A stretch of 64,000 nt of DNA from Capsaspora owczarzaki ATCC 30864 (GCF_000151315.2 NW_011887292.1:342358-406357); one strand, 5' to 3'; shown: positions 45,343 through 58,361, numbered from the stretch's first letter. Made by a program: numbers and translations. The notes: generated by a model from the sequence alone, not told the origin.

Positions 45343-46336
45343 CATTTTACACTTCAAGACACACTGTTATAGTGTACTGAACGAACGCGCGGCAGGACGG
45401 GCGCCCTTCAAAGCCAGATCACGTCGCTTTTTCGTCTGGCCATGCGGTTGGCCGCGTGGTCGTTGCTATCGCTGCTGCGACGTCGTCCCAACCTCTAACC
45501 CTTGTTCTCATTCATGGTAAGCATCACATTACCTCACTCATTACCTGTATTCATCCGCTAGTTTCATTCTTTGATCCTTTGATCGTGGATTCGTGATCTA
45601 CTTTTTCCCAATTTTTACTTTTTTTTTCTCAAACCCCTTTTCCCCTTTTCTCTTCTTTTCTTGGGGGACGAATTGATGAAGTTTAATCCCATATTCGCAG
45701 TTTCCTCTCGAAATCCTCCTCTGCCAAGGGGAAGGACTGTGTGAGCTAAAAGTGAATAGCCTTCTTTGGATGTCTGATCCCCCCCTCGAAATCTCTTCTC
45801 TCTCTGTTTCTACTGCGCTCTCTTGCCTTTTGCTCTTTTTGCATTCTACTGTCGTCCTCACTTGCTTTTTATTTTGGTTTCTCTTTGTTTCTTCAGGACA
45901 TGAGCAATTATATGCGAATTTAACTATCAATCCCTCGTCGTTACGCCGTCTTTTGGCCATCAAACTTGAGCGTGCTGTCTGCATCTCTTTATTAACAATA
46001 CAAGTTTAAGTTAAATCTTTCTCGTCCTCTCGTCGCACAATAGCACTATCAAAGGGTTGCCATCGGTAGAGTAAATGGAAGTTGATGCGAGTCACATGTG
46101 CCCCGAACTTTATGTGATGGTTGCCAGCCCAACATTCAGCCGCGTCCGTCACTCAACTACCGTGCAAGCACCTCCTTGATTGCTGTTTCCAATTCGAATG
46201 TCGACCTTTCCCCAATGATTCATTAATTCATTCATTTATTCATTCATTCATTCATTCTTTTTCAGTTTTTCCTTTTTTTTTTTTTTTTTTTTTGATTCTG
46301 TTGACAATTTTGAACTAAAGCAACTCCTCCCGACAA

Positions 46337-49300
46337 ATGCCGCGTGCACCCGACACTGTTCCGCTGCTGGAGGCGGACGAGTCACCCCTGGCTGAGGAAC
46401 TGCCTCCAGCGACTGGTGGTGGTGGTAGCGGCGGCGGCGGCAGCGGCAGCGGTGCTGATGCGCTGGGTGGCGCTGGGACACTGCCTCGCGCGTCACCCGA
46501 CAACAACGACGGCGATGTCGCGCCACTCGCCATGAGCGGCAGCAGCAGCAGCCACCACAGCAACGCCGTTGCAGCAGCCGCGACGCTCGGCAACAGCACT
46601 GTCTTCACGGCACGCAGCGGCAGCCCTGCCGGGTCTGGTTTGGACGGGGCAGCCGGTGCCACCGCAGGGTCAGGCGGTGCTTCCTCTTCTTCTGCAGCAG
46701 CAGCAGCAGGCGGAGCATCCTCGGCCAGCAAGCGCCCGGCGTCACCCGTCGTCACACCCGGGATTCTGTCGTCCATCAAGCAGTCTGCGTCCAACATGAT
46801 TGCCAAGATCACGGGCAACCCGACGTCGCCGAGCGCAACCCCGCGGTCTGGCTTTATTGCCGCCGCCATTGCATCGACCGCAGCTCCAGCAGCCGCCCTC
46901 TATGCGAACGACAAGACCGGCGCGTCCGCGGCCGGCTCCGGAACTCCAGGACTCACCTCCTCGGCAGGCAGCCCGCGCGCGTCGGCCGAGACCAGCCGAG
47001 CGGGGTCACCAAGCGTCGCTGGCGGTCAGCGAGCCGGTGGCAGCAGCAGCAAGCGCTCTGTCTTTTTCATCCCCAACCTCGCGTAAGTGGATGAGCTTTT
47101 TTTTTTGTTCGTTGTGTTTATTGTTGTTGCATGACAATGTGTGTGTGTGTGTGTGAGGGTTGTCTCGGCAGTGGAGTTGACAATGCACACTGTGGTGTGG
47201 TGTGGCAGGCGCGTGTCTCCATCTATTACTGTGGGATCACGAACCCCCCTTTCCTTCTCTGATTCTCTCTCTTTCTCTCTCATTCTCTCTTCCTCTTCAA
47301 CGAGTGCGAGAAACCAAACGAACATGGTCACGACGTTCTCTTTCGTGTTTGGTGGAAAAAAGCAAGAAGAAAAACGAAAAAAAAAAAAAAAGCATTAGCA
47401 TGGAAAAGATGGGGCGGAATTTATTATTCTCTTGCTAAAGTCCTTCAGATCAAGTGAGGGTGGAACGGGGGTGGAAAGGGCTGGAAGGGGTGGGCTCGAA
47501 CATCCAAACAGTCAACAGTCTGTCAAAAGCATGCTCAACATGCATGACTCGAGCAAAGTATGAAAACTCACGGATTTCGCTGTTTCCAACCTGATGATGA
47601 ATCTGTTTTTTTTTTTTTTTTTGGCAGACCGCCGAGGCTGTCCAAAAAGCAGCAGCTCACACTGAGCCCGTGGACCAAGTTCACCCGGTTCAAACGCATC
47701 CCGTTCAAGTTCATTCTCAACGTTCTTGTGACAGCCTTGCTGACGACCCGCATTCTGCTGGAGAACGGAACATACTCGACTTATGTTGCTCACCAGCACG
47801 AAACGTTCCACCAGTACTTCCGTCCCGACCCGGACGTGTGGCAGAGCACGCTCTTTTCCATGACCGACGTTACCTCCCACCTGACCAACTCTGTTAATAG
47901 TACGTGTCGCGGTCGTGGCCTGAGGATGGTGATGATTGTTTTTCGCTTTGTTCATTTGGAAAACTGACAATGCCTTCCGTCTGTCTGATCATCCTCCACA
48001 GATTACGCTGCTCTCACGACCGACTGTGTGTCGCACTTTTCGTCCAAAGATCCAAAGACAGGGCATACCTTCCCAATCGTCTTGTGAGTTGTCCAGTTTT
48101 TTAACAGAGTGTTTGCCTTCTTTGCATCACAGTCGTCCTAACTTGCACTTTCCCCCCCCCCTCCACCTCCACACACAGGACTGTCCAATCCTATGCCAAC
48201 AACACGCCGTACATTTCTCCAGACATCGATCTGACAATCTCCAGCCATGAGTATACGCTCACGCAGGCAAATCCTATCGGCCCGTTTTTCGGCAACGACA
48301 CGTTGGATCGCCCGCTGTTTGACAATCTCTACTTTATGACGGCCGTGTACAACCTCGTGTCGTGGCAAACAAGCAGCCTCGTCGGCACTGTGCAGTTTAC
48401 TTGGCGCTGCGAAATCCAGTACGATCTCACGGATGGCGGCGGCGTCGTGTCGGTGACGGTTGTCATCAGCAAGCAAGTGGCCGACACCACCGTCCAGCCG
48501 TTCTTTACGCTGGATTTGCTGCTGCTGCTGTTTGCCATTTGCTCCTTGCTGCTGACAATCAAGGCTCTCTTCAAGTCGTACAAGATTTTCATGTTTGCGC
48601 GTCGGCGGCTCCAGGGCCGCGACCATCACTGCGTCGAGCATCTCGATGACAAGGCCATCACCTGGTCTCGGCTGAGCTTGCGCGACAAGTCGACCTTTTT
48701 CAACACGTGGTACCTGGCCACCATCATTGGTGATATTATGGTGATTGTGTCGTCGCTGTACGCACTGACTGCGACCTCCGACTTTGACACGTCGACCGAC
48801 ACTGTCGATCCTGGCGACCTCACGACGGCGATTGGTATTCTCTGCGGCTGGCTCAATCTCATCAAGTTCCTCGAGTGGCGGATTGAGTTTTACATGCTCA
48901 TTCTTGCCGTTCGCTGCTCGATTGGCCGCATTGCACGCTTCATCATTACTGCGCTTCCTGTGTTCTTGGGCTTTGCGCTTGCTGGCGTTGCCCTCTTCTC
49001 CGAGCTGACGGAACTGTTTGGATCGCTTGATTCTGCGGCCGTCACCCTCTTCGCCGTCATCAACGGCGATTCCGTGCTCCAAGTGTTCACCACCCTCGAC
49101 GAGAAGGCTGATTTCACCTATCGCGCCATTGCCCGTGTGTACATGTACACGTTCTGCGTGCTCTTCATTACTGCCATCATCAACGTGTTCATCTTCATCA
49201 TCGAGGACGGCTACCGCTTGGCCACGACCCTGGAGGGCTTTAACAACCAGGCGCCGCGCTTGTTTATCGACAACGTGCGTCTGCGAGAAATCCTGACGGC

Positions 49301-50177
49301 TGCGCAGGCCTGCGATGTGTCTGTGCACTTTGGCTGCGATCGGCACGGCGGACACTTGCCAAGCTCGCACACCAACATTTTCGACATCAATGGCGAGCTA
49401 CTCCCCGAGCAGCGAGGCGCGCGGCGTCCGCCTCGCGAGTCACTGGGTGGCAATTTGGACATTCTCAAGTCGGCCATGGCCAGCGTCGATGATCTCGAGT
49501 TTATTTCCAACCGTAGCGGCATGACCATGAACACGGACTGGCGTACGAAACGTTCGAGCGACGACGACATTCTCCCCGTCGTGCAGCCCAAGACCGACGG
49601 TCGCAGGGGAACAGGCTCTGCCTTTTCGGCTGTTCCGACGACTACCGCTGCTGCTTCTGCTGCCGCTGATTCTTCTGCTGCCTCCACTTCAAACCCTGCG
49701 CCTGCACTGTCGTCCGCGTTCTCGGCGTCGACTGAGTCACTGCACGACGCACCCCACTTTGCACGTCAACCTCGACCCGCGCCCGTTCGCGCTGGAGGGG
49801 ATCGTCGTCCTGCTCCCGGAGGGTTTGGCTCGCTCGAGCGCATGTACTCCACCGATGCGTTGATGGCGCTGCCTGGCTTGGAGTCTGGCAGCAACTCTGA
49901 CAGCGGTGCCGGAATTCCCCTCACGGCCACATCTGTGGCAGGCCGGTCCAGCGCGGCAACATCGCTGAACAGCAGCCGTCTGTCGCAGCGATCACGGCCA
50001 AAGTCGCTCGAAACGCGAGTGGCCGATGCAATTGCCAAGGCCCAGGAGCAAATCACGCGGGAAGTCGCGACGCTGCAAAACGAGTTTTTGAACAAGGTGC
50101 GCCTTGCGCAGTCGGAAGCTCTGGAAGCTCTCGAGCGCGAAATCTCAGTTGTTGCTCAAATGCGAAGTGATGCATAG
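46337..50177 (+). CDS. MCOLN: TRPML (mucolipin)-type cation channel
   Basis: Exons 46337-47082, 47628-47899, 48002-48083 and 48179-50177 give 1,032 residues; human TRPML1 has 580. Mucolipins are lysosomal/endosomal Ca2+-permeable channels. The N-terminal 250 residues are Gly/Ser/Ala-rich and disordered. The core begins with PWTKFTRFKRIPFKFILNVLVTALL (S1). A luminal domain follows (NDTLDRPLFDNLYFMTAVYNL). Then come FFTLDLLLLLFAICSLLLTI (S2), NTWYLATIIGDIMVIVSSLY, TAIGILCGWLNLIKFLEW, and the S5-pore-S6 part. The pore reads TLFAVINGDSVLQVF, with N662-G663-D664-S665 where animal TRPML has NGDD. S6 is MYTFCVLFITAIINVFIFIIEDGY. The C-terminal 280 residues are low-complexity, ending in a predicted coiled coil. 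Introns are short, but intron 1 is 545 nt. Confidence 0.88.
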
Positions 50178-50813
50178 GAGCGTCGTGTGTGATGTGTTGC
50201 TTTTTTGTGTTTTTGTTTTTGTCTGCATCTTTGTACATGTGATATCTTTCATGTTTTTCTCGTCATTTCTTTGCGTTTGGTCCTAATGGTTTGTGATTGG
50301 GGCTTTGTGTCTAGATCTTGATAGCATTTCTCATCAACCGTGAAGCTTGAGCTGCGGGGGTGTTGGTGGTTGTTTTTTCAATGAGCGCGCGAAAACACTG
50401 GCTCTGTTTGAGCGTTCGTTCTGACCCACCCTTTCTTGGCCCAGTAGGAATGAGCACGGATTGAAGCAAAATAGTACCGTAGACTGAGCAAGATGTGATT
50501 AACTCGCCGTCATGAGTCCAGATCGCGTTCCATTCCAAACCGCAAGCGCGCGCGACACAATTTCAATCACTCAATCCGTGAGCGCGGGAGTTCAGTTGAA
50601 GACGACCCCCCGCCTCCATCCTCCACCGAAATCAAACAGTGATGCTGTCAGATCTCTCTGTTGCTGCCGCTGCTGCTTCGTCTTGTCTGACCGCAAGCAG
50701 CGCTGAGCTTACCACATTCACCCCAAATTTGTTTTTTTTTTCTTTTTCGTGTTTGCCATTCTTTTTTTTTTTCTTTTTTTTTTTTTTCCCTTTGTTTCTT
50801 CTTCGTGGGTGAA
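50178..50813. other. Intergenic between TRPML and TAO kinase
   Basis: About 640 bp between tandem plus-strand genes. T-rich tracts at 50727-50788 lie just before the kinase start. No gene seen. Confidence 0.5.
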
Positions 50814-51193
50814 ATGGTCCGCGATCGCCTTCCCTCGAGTGCAGGCGACGTGCCGGCTGATCTGTTCACGAGCGGCAACCCTGAGGATGTCTTTGAGTGT
50901 CTGCAGGAGATTGGTCACGGCAGCTTTGGCGCCGTCTTCAAAGTGGGTCAATCGTTGCTCAAAAACACGAAAACGCTGCTTGAAAAGCTTCGGCGTTTTG
51001 TTGGAGGGAGGGTTGAGGGAGGGTTTTGTGCACTTGAAGAGCGAAAACCATTGGGGGAACTTGCTGCTTCCAAAAATCACCCACTTGGTCTACGGTATCA
51101 GCACCCCTTTGTGGTTTGTTCCATGTTGCTCCGTGAAGCGAACACACTGGGCCTGACTCGCGCGAGTCAGGGTGAAAAAACAAAAAAGAAAGT

Positions 51194-51244
<51 letters not shown>

Positions 51245-54200
51245 GCTGTCGTGTGTTTTTGTCCAAAACATGACAGAACAGGCTCTTGCATCGCGCAGTG
51301 TCTCTGTGCGCTCGTCACTGCGCGTGGTGCTTGCTGTGTGTGTATGCATGCGAGCGTACTGCGCGTGTGCGTCGACACGGTCGCTCTGCCGGCTGCCGCC
51401 AGTATTCGCTGTCGCTTTGATTCAAATCTCGGCCAAACCGAGCAATAGTTCAGCAGCTGTTTTATTTTTTTTTTTATTTTTTTTTTATTTTCGAACTTGG
51501 AGGGATGCTTTGGCCTTTTGGCTCCATCACGAGCACGAGACACGGGCTTGAGGAGAACTCTAAGACGGACATGCGGTGAAGAGTGGATTGGGATGAGCGA
51601 GCGAGGAACGAGGCCCACGTCGATGCGAACGAGTGAGATCTTTGAGCAGAGCAAAGCCAAAAAAAAAAAAAAAAAAAAAAAGCATCAAAAAATCATAATA
51701 AAACAATAATAATGGCTATTGAAACTCAGATGGAGAGGCGTTTTTGTTTGATCGATTGGAGGCAAAAGCAGATCTGTCTCTTGCAACCCGATCGGCTGAA
51801 CGACTTGATACATGAGTGTTGTGTGCGTGTGTGTGTGATTGCGGATGAGAGCCGCTGTTTTGGAGCAGGGGGACGAGTGGTTGAAGAACGAGCGTGAGGA
51901 GGAGGTGTTTGGGACGCGGTTTCCCCCCTTCCCCGTCTTTTACTCTACAAAACCACAGCAGCCCACATCTCTCTCTTCCCTTGCTCTGCTGTGTGCGTCG
52001 TGATCGGCCATGCGTGTGTACTTTAGGAGCGTGGAAAAAGCGTGCATACAGCAGCGGAGGGAAAGAAAAGAGCGCCAAACATGACGCATTTGTCAGTTCA
52101 GATCGTCAAGTCTCTCGCACTTCCGCGCCTGCCCCCTACGCCGACACACACCCGACACATCCGCTTTCAACGACATTCAGATGCATTTGAGCAGCACGAC
52201 GCGATGGCGTGATTTCCGTGTATCGTCGGGATTAACGCCGCGTGGCGTGTTCCTCCGATAGCGTCTGCTTTGGGGCGGAGCTGCTGGACGTTGATTGGAT
52301 GAAACCCAAAAACCGACGTTCAAAACGCGCGCCTCAGTTGTCGACGAGAAAACGGACAGCGCAGCCCGAGCGAGCAGCACTCACGGAAGAATGCGCGCGC
52401 GCGAGTGATGGAGAGCGGGGAGGAGCTGGAGCGAGCGAGAGAGAGAGAGAGAGAGAGCGGTGGAACGCGAAAAATGAATTGGAGAAAACCGCTGCCGCAA
52501 TGGATGACTCACTGGCTTCCGTGGCTGGGCTGCCTGCAAAAATCTCATAGGGTCGGGATAAGCGCACTGGCGAGATTGTCGCCATCAAGAAGATGACGGT
52601 CAGCAAGGGCAGACACAGCGATGAGGTAACACGAAAAAAAGCCTTCATTTGTGATGGGCCAATTTGTACCTTGATCATCAGTACTTAATCGTGGCCAATC
52701 CCACCTTGCACTGGCTGCAGGAGTGGCAAGAGGTCTTCAAGGAGATTGCCTTCATCCGGTCGTGCGACCACGAAAGCATTTGCCGATACAAGGGCGCCTA
52801 CATCAAGGGCAACACCATCTGGGTACGTTCATTCAATTCGTTCAGTCGCACCGCATCCTCTGATTTTGCGTGAGTGTCTCACATCTCCCCCCCCCTAAAA
52901 ACAAACGGTGGTGTTTGTGCATCCACAGCTGGCTATGGAGTATTGCGTTGGTTCCGCAACCGATATTGTCGAAGGTTTGTTTTTTTCCGAATCGTGTCGT
53001 TCCGCGTTCCACTTTGATCGTTTGCTAACAGCGTCGTTCTCGTTTTTCCCTCGCTTGCACAGTTTTCAGGACACCACTATCCGAAGAGGAAATCTCCGCA
53101 ATCGTGCTAGAAGTGTTGAAGGTACGCAATGCCCTTTGGTTCTTGTTGGGAGCTTGTGTTTTTTTTTTGTGGTCTGCCCGTTCCAACCCGTCCTCGGTCG
53201 TTGGTTGTGCGATGGACAGGCCCTGAATTATTTGCACCAAGGCAAGAAAATCCACCGAGACATCAAAGGTCAGTTCTCTTGGGATGTTTTGCCGTCCTCG
53301 AGTGTCTCGAAAGCTGCGAGTTCTTACACTTGTCAAAACTCTAACAGGCCACAATGTGCTTCTCACCGAGGACGGTCAAGTGAGGGTGGCCGATTTTGGT
53401 TCTGCATCCATGGCGGATCCGGCAAACACCTTCATCGGCACGCCTTACTGGTGAGTCCTTGAGGAGCTGCGGACTACTCGATCCATTCGCCTTCGCTTGC
53501 AAAGCTTGATTGCTAACGTCGAAACTTGTCTGCGTTGTCTGCGTTTGCCGCTTCTCTTAGGATGGCTCCCGAGCTCATCATGGCCATGGAAACCGGAACG
53601 TATGAAAACAAAATTGATATTTGGTCGCTTGGCATCACTTGCATCGAGCTGGCCGATCGGCGCCCACCACTGTACGACATCCATGCGATGAGCGCACTTT
53701 ATCACATTCCGCAAAACGAACCGCCCAAGCTCGCAACCGAAGGCTGGTATGTCCCTGCAGTTTGCGTCGATTTGGAACTGCACGACGACTGCTCTTCTGT
53801 CACATTCTGATTTGTATTCTCATTTGCTTTCATTGTTGTATGTGTGCTGTGCTTTGACTCAGGTCGGACACTTTCAAGCAATTTATCGCCCTGTGCCTTC
53901 AAAAAGACCCCGCAAAGCGCCCTTCGGCTCAAGAATTGTTGCAGCACAACTTTATCAAAATGGACAAACCACCAGGCATCTTGGTGAACTTGGTGCGCCG
54001 CAGTCAAGGTCTCGTCAGCGAGCTGGACTCGCAGCACTACCACGATCTGCAAGCCATGCTTCGCCCCGATGACGACAGTTACGACGGCGCCGACCTCAAG
54101 GCGCCGACCGACCACCGAAACCTCTCCAAGGATAGCTCATCAGAAGACCTTAGCATCAACTTTGGAACGTTGCGACCCCGAAGCGTCATGGTCGGCGAAA

Positions 54201-55773
54201 AGGCAAACGAACACGACCTGCTTCGTTCACAGCTCAAGGAGCTCACGCGTCTCAAGAAGAAGCACCAGCTTCAACAAGATGTGCTGCAACGGCAGCACGA
54301 GCAAGAGCTCTTGGATGCCAAAGTGTAAGTCAGACAGAAGAGATTTTTTTAAAGAGAGTTTTCTGATTGTTGGGCAGAGTGATTGGCTTGCAGGTTTTTT
54401 TTTTGGGGCTTGGTGATTTCTTGCAACTCATCCCGCCCCCCCTTTTTTTTGTTCGTTTGGCTGGTGTTCGTTGTGATGGCTCTTTGATAGGCAAAACCAA
54501 AAAGACCTGGAAGCACTGCTCAAGCAGCAAGACGCAGAGATGGAAAAGCTCCGGAACAAGCAACGGCCCGAGCTCGAGGCAATGCTCAAGTTTGAGGCAC
54601 ACGAAGAGAAGAAAGAGCTGAAGGCCCTTCGCGACTTCCAAGCCACCGAGTTTAAGCAATACCAAGATGCGCAAAAGACCGACTTGAAGGAGAAGCACAA
54701 GGTGCTTCTTGCAAGCACACCCAAGACGGATCGCAAGAATGTCGACAAGCCGACTTTGGGCGAGGAGCAGGCCGAGTTGAACGTCAAGATTCGCGAGGAG
54801 CAACGGCTTACGCTTGACAAGAAGATGAAAAAGTTCAAGGAGATTTTGATCAAAAAGCGCCAAGCTGTGGAAATGGAATGTGTGGTCGATGTAAGTGTTT
54901 TGTGTTGTTGATCGGCCGCAGTTTTGTTGTTGTTGTTGTGAGTGTTTTGGAGGGTTGGGCCAATTCAAGAAATGGCTCACCTCTTCTTCTTCTTCTTCTT
55001 CTTCTTTGTCCGTACAGGAAACAACCATGCTCAAGCAACACCGACAAGCGCAATGGGACGTCAAGCGCCAACTCCAACAGGCGCTGCGCGACATGCGCTT
55101 GCAGCACCTGCGCAAGGTCCACGAAGCACAAGAGTCTCAACAATCCACCACTCAAAAGCTCGAGTGCGACAACATGGTCGAGTACCACTCAAAGTCAGAG
55201 AAGGACATGCGCCGCAGGCAATACCTCGAGTCCAAGGCGCGTCCCAAGGAGTCCAAGGCGATTGAGCAAGGGTTGAAACGCAGGTTTGAGGAGCTGGTCA
55301 AGAACGAGCGCAAGTCCTTCAAGGAACGGTGCAAGCGTGCCGCCGAAAACACACCCAAGGACGAAGTGGACGATCAACTTCGGCGTCTCAAGAAGGAATT
55401 GATGGTCACCTTGCAAAACCTGGCGGTCGACTTCCAGCGAAACCTCTCCGAGAGTCTGGACAACTCCAACACGCAGTTCGACTTGAAAATCCAAGAGGAA
55501 GTGGCCGACATGAGCTGCAAGCACTCGGACACACAAAAGTCGCTCAAGCAGTTCCAACAGCAGCGCAAAGATCGCAGCAAGCTGCGCCACCTCGCCGAAG
55601 AGGACGAATTGAAGCGGCTGCTGCTCCTCAAGCAGGAAGAGCTTGCGCGCCAAACCCACGAGGACATGGACCGTCTCATCAAAGATTCGGACTCTCGCGT
55701 TGCCGAGCTCAAGGCCAAGCACACGCTCGAGCTGGAGGAGCACAACGCGCAGTACAAGGTGCCAGATCCTTAA
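50814..55773 (+). CDS. TAOK: TAO-type STE20 protein kinase with long C-terminal coiled coil
   Basis: Eleven exons: 50814-50942, 52551-52625, 52721-52822, 52929-52974, 53063-53121, 53220-53268, 53348-53450, 53561-53746, 53863-54324, 54491-54890 and 55018-55773, all in phase, giving 788 residues. The glycine loop GHGSFGAV is at 34-41, VAIKK has Lys56, HRDIK is at 149-153 and DFG at 169-171. Family-specific stretches are [35 protein letters not shown] and [26 protein letters not shown], which match TAO kinases better than other STE20 groups. The C-terminal 400 residues are almost wholly Glu/Lys/Gln-rich coiled coil with Leu heptads, resembling the TAO C-terminus and the PKK region of SLK/LOK kinases. 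TAO kinases act upstream of MST/Hippo and p38 in animals. Intron 1 is 1,608 nt, far longer than the others. Confidence 0.93.
51195..51243 (+). repeat. Poly(T) tract, 49 nt
   Basis: Uninterrupted T run inside the long first intron of the TAO kinase gene. Confidence 0.95.
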
Positions 55774-56211
55774 ATCAGGTTTTTACAATCAGGTTTTTAC
55801 TGTCATACAGCGTCTCTGTATCCTTTGCTTCGACTTTTATTTTTTCTTCCTCTTCTGTTTCGTCGTCTTCTTCCTCTCGCTCTCTCTCTTTCTCTCTCTC
55901 TCAAAACCCCATCCCCAATTCTTCACTTCTTTCCACTTTCACCTCTATTCTTGTGAGATCGGCTTGGTTCCGACCCGGTGTAGTTTTTGTCCCCCCCTTC
56001 CCCTTCCGTGTTTTTGTTGGCTTTATGCTTTACTTGTCAACGTGTATGCGATTGTCGCGTTACCGCCATCATACCCATTAAATTCAATTGGATGAACAAT
56101 ACTTCACTTTCTCCAGATATACTTTTTCGAATTACACGATAAAAAAACAGTAGCCAGCGACAATCGACTCGCACAACGACAATTTGACAGACTCAAAGCC
56201 GCCTTGTTTAC
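55774..56211. other. Convergent intergenic region
   Basis: About 440 bp between the stop codons of TAO kinase (+) and VMP1 (-). It is TC-rich near 55850-55915. No gene and no clear AATAAA seen. Confidence 0.5.
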
Positions 56212-58361
56212 TCAAAGGTGGTGATGGTGGTTGTGGTGGCGATGACGCTTGTGTGCAAGACGCTTGAGACGCTCTCGCTCCTTGCGCTTGATGTGACTTT
56301 GCGCGAGCGAGTTGATGATCGAGATCACAAAGTAGGTCAGCACAGCCAACAGAACAAGGTCTTTCAACTGGCCAAAGAGAGACGCGTCCTGCAACACGAG
56401 AAACCCCGACAGCAGCAAGGTGAGCACATGAACGGAATGGCACCATCGAAAGGAACGAGGCCAAAAATAAAAACAAAAACCAAACAATAACCAACAAAGC
56501 CGTACATTGCCAGATGGGGCTTGGTCAACCAGCGAAGTAAAGTACTTGTTCAAGTTCTCCTCGAGCCAAGACCCAGGCCGCTCCCAGATGGCCTTGACCT
56601 TGGTGACGAGCCAGCCCACCACCTCGCGGTTGGACACGCAAATGACAAACAAAGTCTACAGTAACCAGTGGGTTGGCAAAACCAGAGCCTCGAGCGCACA
56701 CTCACATCACAAAAAGTCACACGTACCTGCAAATGGGCCTTGATGACAGCCTTGCCGAGAACCGTGGCGCCAAAGAACGTGCCAAAGGGGACGAGGAAGT
56801 GTCCGCACGTGATGCCAGCCAGGTCGAACAGTGGGTTGGGAATCTACAAAGAAATAGAGTTGGACCATTGTAAGAATCATCCAGCAACGATGCAGGTGGC
56901 ACAGATTGATTGGCACAAGGTTTTGTTCGTTTCTCAAATAACTCACCGAAGCAGCGGCGACAATGCCCCAGAAACCAAGTCGCTGAACTAGATTGTGCAT
57001 GACACGCTTGCCACGAGCAAGCGCAGACTGATCGCTCTGATCGTCGAGAGCCTCAATTTCGGCGAGATGTTCGGCTTCGATCGCCTCGGCTTGGAGAGAA
57101 GCATCCGCGTCTTCGCCGACGACAATGGCCGCCTTGGCGCGATCGGTACTGAGGCGGAAGGCGCGGGCAACAAAGTACGGCGGCAGCTCGCCGATGGCGG
57201 TGCCGAGACCCCACATCAGGGCCTCAAAGCGGACCTTGTTCAAAATGGAGAGAATGGTGATGGCGCTGCTGGCACCGCCCACTGCGCAGATTGGGAACTG
57301 GTCGTTGTAGTGGCCCAAGTTGGAGAACTCGAGCGACTGGCAGTTCTGGGCGTGGACAGACACCTTGACGATGAACGGCGCAAGGTACAGCACAAACGTG
57401 TGCAGACCCGAGCCCAAGCCGACCGAGCTCAGGACGCCCAGGCCAACCCACCAGAGGTACCAAATACCAAGACCGAGCCACTCGTTCAAGGTTTCGGCGT
57501 GCTGTAGTAGATGAGCAGTTTTTGAGAAAGTGTGACGTGGTGAGTCAGCACGAAACTCGGCGTCGCAATCGTGAACGGACAAAAAAGCAACCAAAACTCA
57601 GAGCAATGGCTTACATGGCCCAAACCGACGTAGTGCGGCTGCAGGAAGATCAGCAGCAACACCAGAACAGTCACCAGCGTGAGCGCGACTGTGGACGGGT
57701 ACTTTGAGAGCGAAACACCAAGCTCACGCAAGTGCTCGACCAACTCGTGGACAAAGTACTTGACGACACGCAGCGGGGAACGCCACAGCGTGATGAGATG
57801 AATCGCCTCCAGGTCTGGGTGCGGGAGCTCGTCCGGCGAGAGCGGGTTGCTGCTGGCCTGAGCCGCAGCTTGGTTGGCTGTGTCGACGTTCAGCTTGAGC
57901 GAGCGGCCGCGCAGTCCAGCAGGCTTCTCCGGGTCTGCGTTCAGGGCAGTAGACAGGCTCGAGTCGTCAGCTGGCGTGTCCGTGCGGCGGCGGCGGGCAG
58001 CAGAGCCAGCTTGAGCTCCATCAGCAGCAGCAGCAGTAACTGGCGTTGGGGCGATCGTCGAGCGGCTCTGGCGCGACGGCGAGCGGGACGGCGAGCGCGA
58101 GGCTGAACGCGAGCGGCCATTCGGAGGAGGAAGGCTCGCTCCAGGAGTCGATGACGAAGCGGCGGCAGCGGCGGCAGCGGCGGCAGCAGTGGCAGAAGGA
58201 GCTGCAATGCGGCGAGTGCGGCTTGGCGAGAGCGCTCTGGACTGGTGCGCTGCAGCAGCAGTGCTCGTGGTATTATTAGCAGCAGCAGCAGCAGCTCCAT
58301 GGGCAGCCTGCGACGACGCGGCGCCGGGAGCGCGGCGGGATTCAGCAGATCGCGTCGACAT
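56212..58361 (-). CDS. VMP1: VMP1 (vacuole membrane protein 1), VTT/DedA-fold lipid scramblase of the ER
   Basis: Exons 58361-57615, 57501-56947, 56843-56727, 56655-56506 and 56388-56212 give 581 residues, all introns phase 0; human VMP1 has 406. VMP1 acts at ER contacts in autophagosome formation and lipid scrambling. The first 175 residues are an Ala/Ser/Arg-rich extension missing from animal VMP1. The core then starts: [74 protein letters not shown], and [39 protein letters not shown]. The phrases [11 protein letters not shown] and [16 protein letters not shown] are hallmark VTT-domain motifs with re-entrant loops. The C-terminus is unusually basic and His-rich ([13 protein letters not shown]). 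No signal peptide. The ATG at 58361 was chosen as first in-frame Met. Confidence 0.92.

Larger units (their letters stand above)
44319..46336. other. Long intergenic region (2 kb), pyrimidine-rich
   Basis: Dominated by C/T-rich and T-rich tracts on the plus strand and a long CTT microsatellite. It includes the 3' flank of the cyclase gene and the promoter of the TRPML gene. A Lys-rich minus-strand ORF lies at 44989-45342; nothing else was recognised. Confidence 0.5.

Noticed and set aside
48138-49370. 410-codon minus-strand ORF
   Set aside because: Antisense shadow of the TRPML last exon.
52501-52550. Short [19 protein letters not shown] before exon 2 of the kinase
   Set aside because: It ends at the TAG of the splice acceptor and lies within intron 1; too short to support a gene.
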